The position numbers and the translations under genes are program-made. Shown piece after piece: positions 1 to 6,470 of a stretch of 19,725 nucleotides of DNA. Within the stretch, counting starts at the first letter, position 1, and each line of letters begins with the position of its first letter. The DNA comes from Prevotella sp. (GTDB lineage: Bacteria > Bacteroidota > Bacteroidia > Bacteroidales > Bacteroidaceae), in contig JAFRQC010000190.1 in NCBI GenBank assembly GCA_017428805.1, forward strand, positions 1 through 19,725, given 5' to 3'. Under the pieces are notes generated by a model. That model ran no database searches and had not been told where the DNA came from. It saw only the letters and a list, made by a program, of their open reading frames with translations.

Positions 1-96
1 GAGATGTTGGATATGGAACATCTCATACACCTCCTTCATCTCGTTAATGCGATCTGTGTCCTTCGCATAACGGCTCTCTTTTGGTTGTTTCACCAT
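1..96 (-). CDS. N-terminal fragment of unknown protein
   Basis: The window edge cuts this gene; only the first 32 codons are visible, from an ATG whose complement is at 94-96. The peptide begins MVKQPKESRYAKD and is charged and hydrophilic, with no signal peptide or membrane segment. The frame is open to the window edge, the codon use resembles the neighbours, and a promoter-like sequence with correct spacing lies just upstream (118-149), which together support a real gene. I do not recognise the family from so short a piece. It is divergent from the HExxH gene at 224-718. Confidence 0.55.
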   Translation of the reverse strand, partial: MVKQPKESRYAKDTDRINEMKEVYEMFHIQHL

Positions 97-117
97 ACTT
101 TTTCAAACTTTTGGTGT

Positions 118-149
118 CAACCTTATTTAAAATAAGACAAATTCACAAA
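118..149 (-). promoter_or_regulatory. Candidate promoter of the left-edge gene with overlapping palindrome
   Basis: Read on the minus strand, TTTG (146-149) is followed after 20 nt by TAAGGTTG (118-125), one mismatch from the Bacteroidetes -7 box TAnnTTTG. A 15-nt palindrome, CTTATTT-A-AAATAAG (122-136), overlaps the -7 box and could be an operator. This rests on pattern only. Confidence 0.4.
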
Positions 150-207
150 GAAGGCATCTTCAATAGAGTTTTTTCGGTGAATTGTCCGTTTATTCAATGA
201 TTATTAG

Positions 208-215
208 TACCTTTG
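208..215 (+). promoter_or_regulatory. -7 box before the HExxH gene
   Basis: TACCTTTG fits the Bacteroidetes TAnnTTTG box exactly and ends 8 nt before the ATG at 224. No good TTTG element stands at the usual 19-21 nt upstream. It supports starting the next gene at 224 rather than at the TTG at 182. Confidence 0.35.
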
Positions 216-223
216 CGGCCGAA

Positions 224-718
224 ATGCTGATGATGTTCCAGATAGTGCCCATCATGTGGCGTGCCGTACGACCCAGCCGTATAGCCGACATGCCTGCCGT
301 AGTCAATACGTTTTGGCTGCGGAAGGGGTATGAGGGACTAACGTTCTTCGGACAGATCCTGACACCGACGCAGCAGGAGGCAGACCGTTTCAATGCGGGG
401 GCTTCGGCAGACAGGATGTCGGCAGCGATGAAGAACCACGAGATGATCCATCTGCGGCAGGCACAGGCCTGTCATGACTCATGGCTCTGCTTCTACCTAT
501 TATATATATGGTATTGGGTCAAGGCGGCGTGGTTCGGCAAGCGGTCTGTACGGAAGCAGTTGAAGCATGCGGCCTATCTGCTGAATCCCTTTGAGATGGA
601 GGCATACGGACACATGTATGACCAGGAGTATCTGAAGCGTTGTGAGGGTGGGGCACAAGAGTGGCGCAAATATGCCAAGATGAGCCTGAAGGAGCGATTG
701 AAAAAGGTGAAAAAGTGA
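224..718 (+). CDS. Small HExxH protein, putative membrane-associated zinc metallopeptidase
   Basis: The protein has 164 residues from the ATG at 224; ATG 197 and TTG 182 are in-frame alternatives adding 9 and 14 residues. I prefer 224 because a perfect TAnnTTTG box lies immediately upstream. The sequence shows HEMIHLRQ (His/Glu/His of an HExxH zinc site at about residues 72-76), then a hydrophobic aromatic stretch (WLCFYLLYIWYWV), then NPFEMEAY, whose acidic residues could supply the third ligand as in gluzincins. This arrangement, HExIHxxQ then an aromatic segment then FExEAY, is a recurrent but uncharacterised small family in Bacteroidetes, distantly like the M48/M56 site. The substrate is unknown. 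The C-terminal codons run into a GTGAAAA tandem array, and the DMT permease follows 15 nt later, so the two are probably cotranscribed. Confidence 0.75.
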   Translation: MLMMFQIVPIMWRAVRPSRIADMPAVVNTFWLRKGYEGLTFFGQILTPTQQEADRFNAGASADRMSAAMKNHEMIHLRQAQACHDSWLCFYLLYIWYWVKAAWFGKRSVRKQLKHAAYLLNPFEMEAYGHMYDQEYLKRCEGGAQEWRKYAKMSLKERLKKVKK

Positions 719-729
719 AAAGGTGAAAT
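701..729. repeat. Short tandem array, GTGAAAA type, period 8
   Basis: Three units (GTGAAAAA, GTGAAAAG, GTGAAAT) lie at 707-729, preceded by AAAAAG. The array contains the TGA stop of the HExxH gene and encodes its lysine-rich end, and fills the gap to the permease. Confidence 0.6.
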
Positions 730-733
730 AGAT

Positions 734-1636
734 ATGAATAAGAAATTTCAGGCGCATAGCGCCATCTTCCTTGCGAACACCATCTTCGGACTGGGTGTTC
801 CTGTGACTAAACTTCTGCTCGACGAGTGGGTGACGCCCATGGGCTATATGGCTTCCCGTAGTCTCGGTGCCTGTCTGGTGTTCTGGCTGATTGCGGCCTT
901 TATGCCGAAGGAGCATGTGGAGCGAAGGGACCTGATTACCATTCTGGCAGGTGGTCTGCTGGGCTTCGTGATCTCTCAGACGCTGACAGCCTGGGCACTC
1001 GACTATACCAGTCCTGTGTATTTCTCGCTGATTGCAACGCTGACGCCTGTGGCCGTGATGCTTTGTGCTGCCCTGACCATCGGTGAGAAGATTACGCCGA
1101 TGAAGTCTGTCGGTGTGCTGCTGGGTATCGCCGGAGCCGTGCTGATGGTGCTGATGAGTCAGTCGTTGGGCTCAGGAAAGAACGATTTGATCGGTATTTC
1201 GCTGGCTATCATGAGTGTGCTGACATGGGCCATCTACTTGATTATCACTCGTAATGTGGCATCGAAGTACTCGCCCGTGACACAGATGAAATATGTGTTC
1301 CTGATTTCCGCCATCGTGACAGTGCCCATAGCCATACCAGAACTGCCGGTGAATGCGCTCTATACGTCAGCTTGGGGATGGGACGGTGTGGTGGAGATGC
1401 TCTTCATCGTGCTTGGCGCCACAGCACTCGGATTCTTCCTGATTCCTTTTGCGATGAAGTATCTGCAAGCTACGACGGCGTCGATCTATACGAACCTGCA
1501 GCCTGTGATTGCCTCGTTTGTGGCGATCATGCTGGGGCAGGATGTGCTGACGTGGGATAAGCCGGTGGCTGGTGTCCTGGTGCTGTTGAGTGCATATATT
1601 GTTACGGTAGTGACGGCGAAAGATACGAAAGGGTGA
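734..1636 (+). CDS. EamA/DMT-family permease
   Basis: A 300-residue integral membrane protein of the drug/metabolite transporter superfamily. The sequence alternates hydrophobic segments with short loops, consistent with ten transmembrane helices in two EamA halves. The first half begins at FLANTIFGLGVPVTK and the second near LIGISLAIMSVLTWAIYLI. The repeat-end motifs are visible: an aromatic/Thr-Ser-Pro segment (ALDYTSPVYFSLIATLTPV) in the first half and TTASIYTNLQPVIASFVA in the second, the typical end of EamA helix pairs. Length matches the family. The substrate cannot be read from the sequence; members export amino acids, nucleosides or other metabolites. It follows the HExxH gene after 15 nt, so an operon is likely. 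Its 3' end faces the TrmH gene across the 47-nt dispersed repeat. Confidence 0.9.
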   Translation: MNKKFQAHSAIFLANTIFGLGVPVTKLLLDEWVTPMGYMASRSLGACLVFWLIAAFMPKEHVERRDLITILAGGLLGFVISQTLTAWALDYTSPVYFSLIATLTPVAVMLCAALTIGEKITPMKSVGVLLGIAGAVLMVLMSQSLGSGKNDLIGISLAIMSVLTWAIYLIITRNVASKYSPVTQMKYVFLISAIVTVPIAIPELPVNALYTSAWGWDGVVEMLFIVLGATALGFFLIPFAMKYLQATTASIYTNLQPVIASFVAIMLGQDVLTWDKPVAGVLVLLSAYIVTVVTAKDTKG

Positions 1637-1642
1637 TCAGAT

Positions 1643-1689
1643 CAGACCACCCCGCCCTGACGGGCACCCCTCCTACTCAGGAGGGGAAA
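1643..1689. repeat. 47-nt dispersed repeat, copy A (inverted relative to 18964-19010)
   Basis: All 47 nt are identical to the reverse complement of 18964-19010. It holds two perfect hairpins: GCCC-TGAC-GGGC (1654-1665) and CCCCTCCT-ACTC-AGGAGGGG (1667-1686). It fills the convergent junction between the permease and the TrmH gene and runs into the TrmH gene, supplying its TAG stop (1673-1675) and the last four residues, Ser-Pro-Pro-Glu. No T tract follows either hairpin, so it is not a classical intrinsic terminator, though it may still end or protect transcripts. Confidence 0.9.
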
Positions 1690-2473
1690 CCAATTCCCAG
1701 AAGGCGACGGCAGCAGCTGCGGCTACGTTGAGGGAATCAACCTGATGATACATGGGGATGCGGACAACGAAGTCTGCATCCTCAATTGTTTTCCGTGGCA
1801 GTCCGTCGCCCTCAGTGCCCATGATGATGGCCAAACGTTCCTGTTCTTTGAGGATGGGGTCGGCGAGGGAAATACTGTCGTCGCTCAGGGCCATTGCGGC
1901 TGTTTTGAAACCTAATGCCTGAAGTGAGGCATAATCATCGAGCCACGTCCAAGGCACTAAGAAGACATTGCCCATCGAGACGCGTATCGATCTGCGGTTC
2001 AAGGGGTCACATGAACTTCGTGTAAGTAATACTACATCGATGCCAAGGGCTGCTGCACTACGGAAGATAGCCCCGATGTTGGTGGTGTCGCAGACGCTGT
2101 CGATGACACAGACACGACGGGCGTCCTGAAGGATTTCATCGAGTCTGGGTTCGGGTTTGCGACGCATGGCGCAGAGTACGCCTCGTGTCAGGGTATAGCC
2201 CGTCAACTGTGAAAGCATGTCCCTTGAACCTGTATAGACCGGCATCTCTGGATAACGCTCAATAATGTCAGCCGCATCACCATGGATATGTTTCTGTTCA
2301 CAAAGCAAGGACTGCGGTTCGTAGCCTGCGTTGATGGCCACACGGATCACCTTAGGACTTTCTGCGATGAAAAGGCCCTGTTCTGCATTCAGACGGTTGC
2401 GCAGCTGTGTCTCTGTCATCGTGGCAAAGACAGCCACACGGGGATCCTGTATCGATGAAATCTCGTATATCAT
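1673..2473 (-). CDS. TrmH/SpoU-family RNA 2'-O-methyltransferase
   Basis: A 266-residue methyltransferase of the SPOUT class, which methylates ribose 2'-OH in tRNA or rRNA with S-adenosylmethionine. All three SpoU motifs are visible: motif 1 NIGAIFRSA (about 132-140, with catalytic-type Asn and Arg), motif 2 IMGTEGDGLP (217-226) and motif 3 IPMYHQVDSLNVA (239-251), which form the trefoil-knot cofactor site. The first 100 residues match the substrate-binding domain of this family (LFIAESPKVIRVA, LTGYTLTRGVLCAM). The exact RNA target is not determinable. The ATG overlaps the stop of the M64 gene (ATGA), implying translational coupling. The final residues VSPPE are encoded by the dispersed repeat, so the natural C-terminus may have been altered by that element. 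Confidence 0.9.
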   Translation of the reverse strand: MIYEISSIQDPRVAVFATMTETQLRNRLNAEQGLFIAESPKVIRVAINAGYEPQSLLCEQKHIHGDAADIIERYPEMPVYTGSRDMLSQLTGYTLTRGVLCAMRRKPEPRLDEILQDARRVCVIDSVCDTTNIGAIFRSAAALGIDVVLLTRSSCDPLNRRSIRVSMGNVFLVPWTWLDDYASLQALGFKTAAMALSDDSISLADPILKEQERLAIIMGTEGDGLPRKTIEDADFVVRIPMYHQVDSLNVAAAAAVAFWELVSPPE

Positions 2474-3702
2474 CTGGTGTAGAAGTTTATCAGACGGATG
2501 AGGGCCTGTTGGCAGACAAGGCAGAACTCAGGTTCCTCGTTGGTACGCATTCGACAGTTCTCAAAACCACGCCAGACACCTTTCGTGAGATAGCCGCCTC
2601 CTTCGATGAGACCGGCCTTTCCATCGCTGACAAGGCCTTCCCATTTGCCGTTGAAATCGCATTTCGTCGTGAGGTTCGGCTCCCAGGGCTCTGTGTCTGG
2701 GAAGTACATCGGATCATCATCGCCATAGGGGTACTCATCGCCCAAACCACCGAAGGAATGGCCGAATTCATGTACGACGACAGGGCGGAACTGAGGTCCG
2801 TGGGCATAGGTGAGGTTGTAGGAGTTGAAGATGCCCCCTCCGCCATAGTGGTCGGTGTTGACAAGGATGATGATATGCTCGTAGGGGATGCCTGCCAGCA
2901 CGTCGTGCAGTTTCTTCAGATGAAGGGTTGTCAGATAACGGTCACTATAGAACGTGTCGAAGTGAGAACCGAGGACTGTGTTCTTCCAGATGCCTTCCGC
3001 AGGCCTGCTCGTGCCGCTTTCCTCGGAGGGGGACATGACGGCAACCATATTGAAGCGGTCCTGCATCTGACGGAATGGTTCATGCGAAAAGAGCGATTCC
3101 ATCGCCACCTTACAGTCCTCGATGAATGTGTTCATTTCGCTCTGCTGATACCCTTCAGCCACATAGGCCACATGGATGCAACGCGTGGTGTCGGCAGCCT
3201 GTTGTAAAGTGACGGAAGGTGTGACCTGTCGTTCGCCAGCCTTGCGGATGAGAATGTCTGAGGGATCGACTGTATGCGTCATCGAAGCATAGACGCTGTC
3301 GTGATAGTCGCGCAATTCAACGGTGATTTCAACGGGGTGCTTGGGGTAGGGCACTAAGAAGACATTCTCAAAGGACTTCTGCACACGCTTGGACTCTGCA
3401 GTTGAGAGCCACTCCTGGAAAAGACTGGAGAAAGAATGGCGATAGATGACCATTCCATCGGCCTTTGAACGGACGGTGATAGAGCCATTTCCTTTCAATG
3501 GCAACTCTGCCAGACGATGGCGTCTGCCATACCAGCGGGGGATAGACACCAGCTCATCGACATAGATCTGCTGATGGCTGGCATCGCCGCAGAAGGTATA
3601 GTCGAGACGCAGGGTGCGGTCTTCAAAGTAATCCTCAAAACGTTGTGCCTGAATGGAAAGTGCTATTGAGGATAACAATATGATAATGAATGACTTTCTC
3701 AT
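2470..3702 (-). CDS. Secreted M64-family zinc peptidase
   Basis: A 410-residue exported protein. Residues 1-19 form a signal peptide (basic start, hydrophobic core IIILLSSIALSI, cleavage near AQA-Q or IQA-Q). An N-terminal beta-rich domain (about 20-150) precedes the catalytic part, as in the Bacteroidetes M64 architecture. The zinc site is HEFGHSFGGLGDEY: His311, Glu312, His315 and Asp322, giving HExxHxxxxxxD as in metzincin-like peptidases. Family M64 was named from an IgA-cleaving peptidase, but most members, especially in Bacteroidales, have no proven substrate, so an IgA function should not be assumed. Four Cys residues lie in the C-terminal region (NCRMRT, FCLVC). It overlaps both neighbours by ATGA, an odd pairing of a secreted peptidase with cytoplasmic folate and RNA-modification genes. 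Confidence 0.9.
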   Translation of the reverse strand: MRKSFIIILLSSIALSIQAQRFEDYFEDRTLRLDYTFCGDASHQQIYVDELVSIPRWYGRRHRLAELPLKGNGSITVRSKADGMVIYRHSFSSLFQEWLSTAESKRVQKSFENVFLVPYPKHPVEITVELRDYHDSVYASMTHTVDPSDILIRKAGERQVTPSVTLQQAADTTRCIHVAYVAEGYQQSEMNTFIEDCKVAMESLFSHEPFRQMQDRFNMVAVMSPSEESGTSRPAEGIWKNTVLGSHFDTFYSDRYLTTLHLKKLHDVLAGIPYEHIIILVNTDHYGGGGIFNSYNLTYAHGPQFRPVVVHEFGHSFGGLGDEYPYGDDDPMYFPDTEPWEPNLTTKCDFNGKWEGLVSDGKAGLIEGGGYLTKGVWRGFENCRMRTNEEPEFCLVCQQALIRLINFYTR

Positions 3703-4070
3703 ATTTCATTCAATAAGTTCTTAACGTAATCACGGCTCCAGTCACGCAGGTGATATTTCTGGTCGTCGTACTGCAACAGGTCGAGATCGATGGCCACAAT
3801 ACCGTCTTCGTTATGGATTCGTCCTAACCGTCTTTCCGTTTCCTTCAACACTTCGCCCAACAGGTTCACGCCAAGGGCTGTGGTGCCTGTGCAAAGCTGG
3901 TTGAGATAGGGAACCTGACGGCTGGTGTTGACAGGTTCCGTCCAGATGGCGGAGGTGAAATGTACCTCTGTCAACAACTGGGTGAGTTGTTCCCTGGCGG
4001 CTGCCAGATGAGCCTCCTGGTCCTCGTTTGAGGCGAGGCTGATGATGATGTGATGTTCCTTTTGTGTCAT
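3699..4070 (-). CDS. folK: Divergent short HPPK (FolK-like) protein
   Basis: From the ATG at 4068-4070 the product has 123 residues and starts MTQKEHHIIISLASN. An upstream in-frame ATG at 4109 would add a hydrophobic MIHIVFFIIFAFV segment, but the box at 4079-4086 argues for 4070. HPPK pyrophosphorylates 6-hydroxymethyl-dihydropterin in folate synthesis. Visible family marks are SLASN (usual GLGSN), TEPV (44-47), YLNQL (55-59), ERRLGR (79-84) and IDLDLL (94-99), which keeps the two Mg-binding Asp residues. The usual RWGPR arginines before DLDLL and the PHPR segment after it are missing, and typical HPPK is near 160 residues. A similarly short form appears to be common in Bacteroidetes. Activity is therefore probable rather than certain. 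Confidence 0.7.
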   Translation of the reverse strand: MTQKEHHIIISLASNEDQEAHLAAAREQLTQLLTEVHFTSAIWTEPVNTSRQVPYLNQLCTGTTALGVNLLGEVLKETERRLGRIHNEDGIVAIDLDLLQYDDQKYHLRDWSRDYVKNLLNEI

Positions 4071-4078
4071 AACGAATG

Positions 4079-4086
4079 CAAAGATA
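4079..4086 (-). promoter_or_regulatory. -7 box for the folK-like / M64 / trmH operon
   Basis: On the minus strand the sequence is TATCTTTG, an exact TAnnTTTG match, ending only 8 nt before the ATG at 4070. The -33 element is weak. The transcript leader would be a few nucleotides long. Confidence 0.5.
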
Positions 4087-4131
4087 ATAAAAAAAACGAT
4101 ATGAATCATAGATTATACGAAAAATATTCAG

Positions 4132-4160
4132 TAACTTTGCAGCTACATTTTAATAATGTA
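4132..4160 (+). promoter_or_regulatory. Possible distal promoter and palindrome upstream of serC
   Basis: TAACTTTG (4132-4139) fits the -7 box on the plus strand but lacks a clear TTTG at the right distance. Just downstream, TACATT and AATGTA (4144-4149, 4155-4160) form a 6-nt inverted repeat around a 5-nt centre. The gap 4071-4335 contains no convincing gene; an open frame across it (4050-4238) is short, overlaps the folK start and ends in an unremarkable 15-codon stretch. Confidence 0.25.
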
Positions 4161-4253
4161 TGCGTCAGAACTGTCAAAAGAGGCAGAAAAATGATATATG
4201 GATTTGACAAAATGAAAGAAAATGCATTAATTTCGTGAATTTCTGCTCAAATA

Positions 4254-4285
4254 TTTGGCTGAATGAAAATAAAAGTGTAATTTCG
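4254..4285 (+). promoter_or_regulatory. serC promoter
   Basis: TTTG (4254-4257), then 20 nt, then TAATTTCG (4278-4285), one mismatch from TAnnTTTG. The serC ATG is 50 nt further on, after an A-rich leader without a Shine-Dalgarno sequence. Confidence 0.55.
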
Positions 4286-4335
4286 CAGCGTTTTTCGAAA
4301 ACATTCATTATAAACATTCAAAATAAAACAACCAA

Positions 4336-5403
4336 ATGAAGAAGTACAACTTTAATGCTGGTCCCTCGATGCTTCCCCGTGAGGTCATCGAAGCAACCGC
4401 TCAACAGTGTCTTGATTTCAATGGCTCGGGTCTCTCTCTGATGGAGATCAGCCACCGTGCAAAGGACTTCCAGCCCGTAGTAGACGAGGCCGTGGCTCTG
4501 ACGAAGGAGCTGCTCGACATCCCCGAGGGCTATTCAGTGATTTTCCTCGGTGGTGGTGCAAGTCTCGAGTTCTGCATGATCCCCTTCAATTTCCTGATTA
4601 AGAAGGCCGCTTACCTGAACACCGGTGTGTGGGCAAAGAAGGCCATGAAGGAAGCTAAGCTCTTCGGTGAGGTCGTAGAGGTGGCTTCTTCTGCCGATGC
4701 CAACTACACCTTCATCCCCAAGGACTGGACCGTTCCCGCTGATGCCGACTATCTGCACATCACGACGAACAACACCATCTATGGTACAGAGATCCGCAAG
4801 GACCTCGACGTGCCTGTGCCCCTGATTGCCGATATGTCTTCAGACTTCATGAGCCGTCCTGTGGATGTCAGCAAGTACGATGCCATCTATGCCGGTGCCC
4901 AGAAGAACCTGTCGATGGCCGGTGTGACCATCATCATCCTGAAGGACGAGAAGCTGGGTAAGGCTCCCCGTGAGATTCCCACAATGCTCGACTATCGTAC
5001 TCACGTGGACAAGGGTTCAATGTTCAATACACCTCCTGTGGTGCCCATCTACTGTGCCCTTGAGAATCTCCGTTGGATCAAGCGCCAGGGTGGTCTGGAG
5101 GCAATGGACAAGCTGGCCAAGCAGCGCGCAGAGATCGTTTATGGCGAGATCGACCGTAACAAGATGTTCGTTGGAACCGCCAAGGAAGAGGACCGTTCAC
5201 TGATGAACCTCTGCTTCGTGATGGCCGACGAGTACAAGGAGTTGGAGAAGGACTTCCTCGACTTCGCAGTGTCAAAGGGTATGGTTGGCGTGAAGGGTCA
5301 CCGTTCTGTCGGTGGTTTCCGCGCTTCTTGCTACAACGCCCAGACCATCGAAGGCTGTAACGCCCTCGTCGCCTGTATGAAGGAATTCGAAAGTAATCAC
5401 TAA
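4336..5403 (+). CDS. serC: Phosphoserine aminotransferase
   Basis: A 355-residue class V PLP aminotransferase that converts 3-phosphohydroxypyruvate and glutamate to O-phosphoserine and 2-oxoglutarate, the second step of serine synthesis; it can also serve pyridoxal phosphate synthesis. The sequence opens with the family signature [11 protein letters not shown], has GGGASLEF (about 72-79) for phosphate/cofactor contacts, NNTIYGTE (145-152), [14 protein letters not shown] (175-188) with the ring-nitrogen Asp, and GAQKN with the Schiff-base Lys190. The end contains [16 protein letters not shown], which holds substrate-binding His and Arg residues. Length is normal (about 360). It precedes serA by 97 nt in the same direction, and an inverted-repeat element lies between them. 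Confidence 0.97.
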   Translation: MKKYNFNAGPSMLPREVIEATAQQCLDFNGSGLSLMEISHRAKDFQPVVDEAVALTKELLDIPEGYSVIFLGGGASLEFCMIPFNFLIKKAAYLNTGVWAKKAMKEAKLFGEVVEVASSADANYTFIPKDWTVPADADYLHITTNNTIYGTEIRKDLDVPVPLIADMSSDFMSRPVDVSKYDAIYAGAQKNLSMAGVTIIILKDEKLGKAPREIPTMLDYRTHVDKGSMFNTPPVVPIYCALENLRWIKRQGGLEAMDKLAKQRAEIVYGEIDRNKMFVGTAKEEDRSLMNLCFVMADEYKELEKDFLDFAVSKGMVGVKGHRSVGGFRASCYNAQTIEGCNALVACMKEFESNH

Positions 5404-5412
5404 ATATCATTA

Positions 5413-5483
5413 GGCACGGATTTCACGGCTCTTTAGAGACACGGCTATCAATAAAAGCAGTGTTAATCCGTGTAATCCGTGCC
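5413..5483. repeat. Inverted-repeat element between serC and serA
   Basis: The left arm GGCACGGATTTCACGG (5413-5428) and right arm CCGTGTAATCCGTGCC (5468-5483) pair with one mismatch over 16 nt. The right side is itself a tandem array of TAATCCGTG (5464-5472, 5473-5481), the same unit type seen at 16642-16668 and 19599-19664. The RNA could fold into a hairpin that attenuates serA or stabilises the upstream message. No T tract follows. Confidence 0.75.
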
Positions 5484-5500
5484 AAAATTAATTAAAAGAA

Positions 5501-6418
5501 ATGAAAGTATTAGTTGCAACAGAGAAGCCTTTCGCAGCAGCAGCTGTGAATGGTATCAAGGCAGAGATTGAGGCAGCAGGCAATGAGCTCGTGCTGCTGG
5601 AGAAATATACTGAGAAGGCTCAGCTGCTGGATGCTGTGAAGGATGCCGACGCACTCATTATCCGTTCGGATAAGGTCGACGCCGAGGTGCTCGACGCTGC
5701 CAAGCAGCTGAAGATTGTGGTTCGCGCAGGTGCTGGTTACGACAACATCGACCTCGCCGCTGCCACAGCCCACAACGTGGTCGCTGAGAATACTCCTGGC
5801 CAGAACGCCAACGCCGTAGCCGAACTCGTGTTCGGTCTGCTGGTGATGGCCGTCCGTGGATTCTACAACGGTAAGAGCGGTTCTGAGCTGCTGGGTAAGA
5901 AACTGGGTATCCTCGCTTTCGGTAATGTCGGCCGCAACGTGGCCCGCATCGCCAAGGGCTTCGGCATGGATGTCTATGCCTTCGATGCCTACTGCCCCGC
6001 AGAGGTGATTGAGAAGGCTGGTGTTCATGCCGTCGCCAATCAGGACGCTCTCTTTGAGACTTGCGACGTCGTTTCACTCCATATCCCCGCTACGCCTGAG
6101 ACCAAGCAGAGCATTAACTATGCACTTGTTGGTAAGATGAAGAAGGGTGGTATCCTCGTGAACACGGCCCGCAAGGAAGTCATCAACGAGCCTGAGCTGA
6201 TCAAACTGATGCAGGAGCGTGAGGACCTGAAGTTCGTCACAGACATCATGCCCGATGCCAACGACGAGTTCGCCAAGTTTGAGGGTCGTTATTTCTCAAC
6301 TCCGAAGAAGATGGGTGCTCAGACTGCCGAGGCCAACATCAACGCTGGTATCGCTGCCGCTAAGCAGATCAACGCCTTCTTCAAGGATGGTGACACGAAG
6401 TTCCAGGTAAACAAATAA
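5501..6418 (+). CDS. serA: D-3-phosphoglycerate dehydrogenase, short ACT-less type
   Basis: A 305-residue NAD-dependent dehydrogenase that oxidises 3-phosphoglycerate to 3-phosphohydroxypyruvate, the first step of serine synthesis. The Rossmann signature is AFGNVG (139-144), with Ala in place of the first Gly of GxGxxG. Arg224 (NTARKEV) is the expected substrate Arg and Asp248 (TDIMPDA) the expected Asp. The usual TPHxG His is replaced: the sequence is TPKKMGAQTAEA with Lys269, and the usual EP glutamate is not evident. The protein ends after the catalytic fold, with no ACT or ASB domain, so serine feedback through ACT is not expected. This Lys variant matches what is known for the Entamoeba/Bacteroides type of PGDH, so it is probably active. 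It follows serC and ends at a strong terminator. Confidence 0.93.
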   Translation: MKVLVATEKPFAAAAVNGIKAEIEAAGNELVLLEKYTEKAQLLDAVKDADALIIRSDKVDAEVLDAAKQLKIVVRAGAGYDNIDLAAATAHNVVAENTPGQNANAVAELVFGLLVMAVRGFYNGKSGSELLGKKLGILAFGNVGRNVARIAKGFGMDVYAFDAYCPAEVIEKAGVHAVANQDALFETCDVVSLHIPATPETKQSINYALVGKMKKGGILVNTARKEVINEPELIKLMQEREDLKFVTDIMPDANDEFAKFEGRYFSTPKKMGAQTAEANINAGIAAAKQINAFFKDGDTKFQVNK

Positions 6419-6431
6419 TTTAGTATTAGAA

Positions 6432-6470
6432 AAAAAGTGATCCCCTCCGCTTTGGAGGGGATCACTTTTT
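6432..6470. terminator. Bidirectional intrinsic terminator between serA and the GH5 gene
   Basis: A 17-bp perfect stem (6432-6448 with 6454-6470) encloses a 5-nt loop GCTTT. The core is GTGATCCCCTCC/GGAGGGGATCAC, flanked by A6 on one side and T6 on the other, so it works as an intrinsic terminator in both directions. The last base overlaps the GH5 stop codon (6470-6472). Confidence 0.93.

Noticed and set aside
2407..3207. 266-codon plus-strand open frame across TrmH and M64
   Set aside because: It is antisense to both genes, matches no family, and has no promoter or start context.
2470..3702. Calling the M64 peptidase an IgA protease and virulence factor
   Set aside because: The family name comes from one member; nothing in the sequence shows immunoglobulin specificity.
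4050..4238. 62-codon plus-strand open frame upstream of serC
   Set aside because: It starts inside the FolK-like gene on the other strand, is AT-rich, and its tail shows no leader-peptide feature such as serine codons or an attenuator hairpin.
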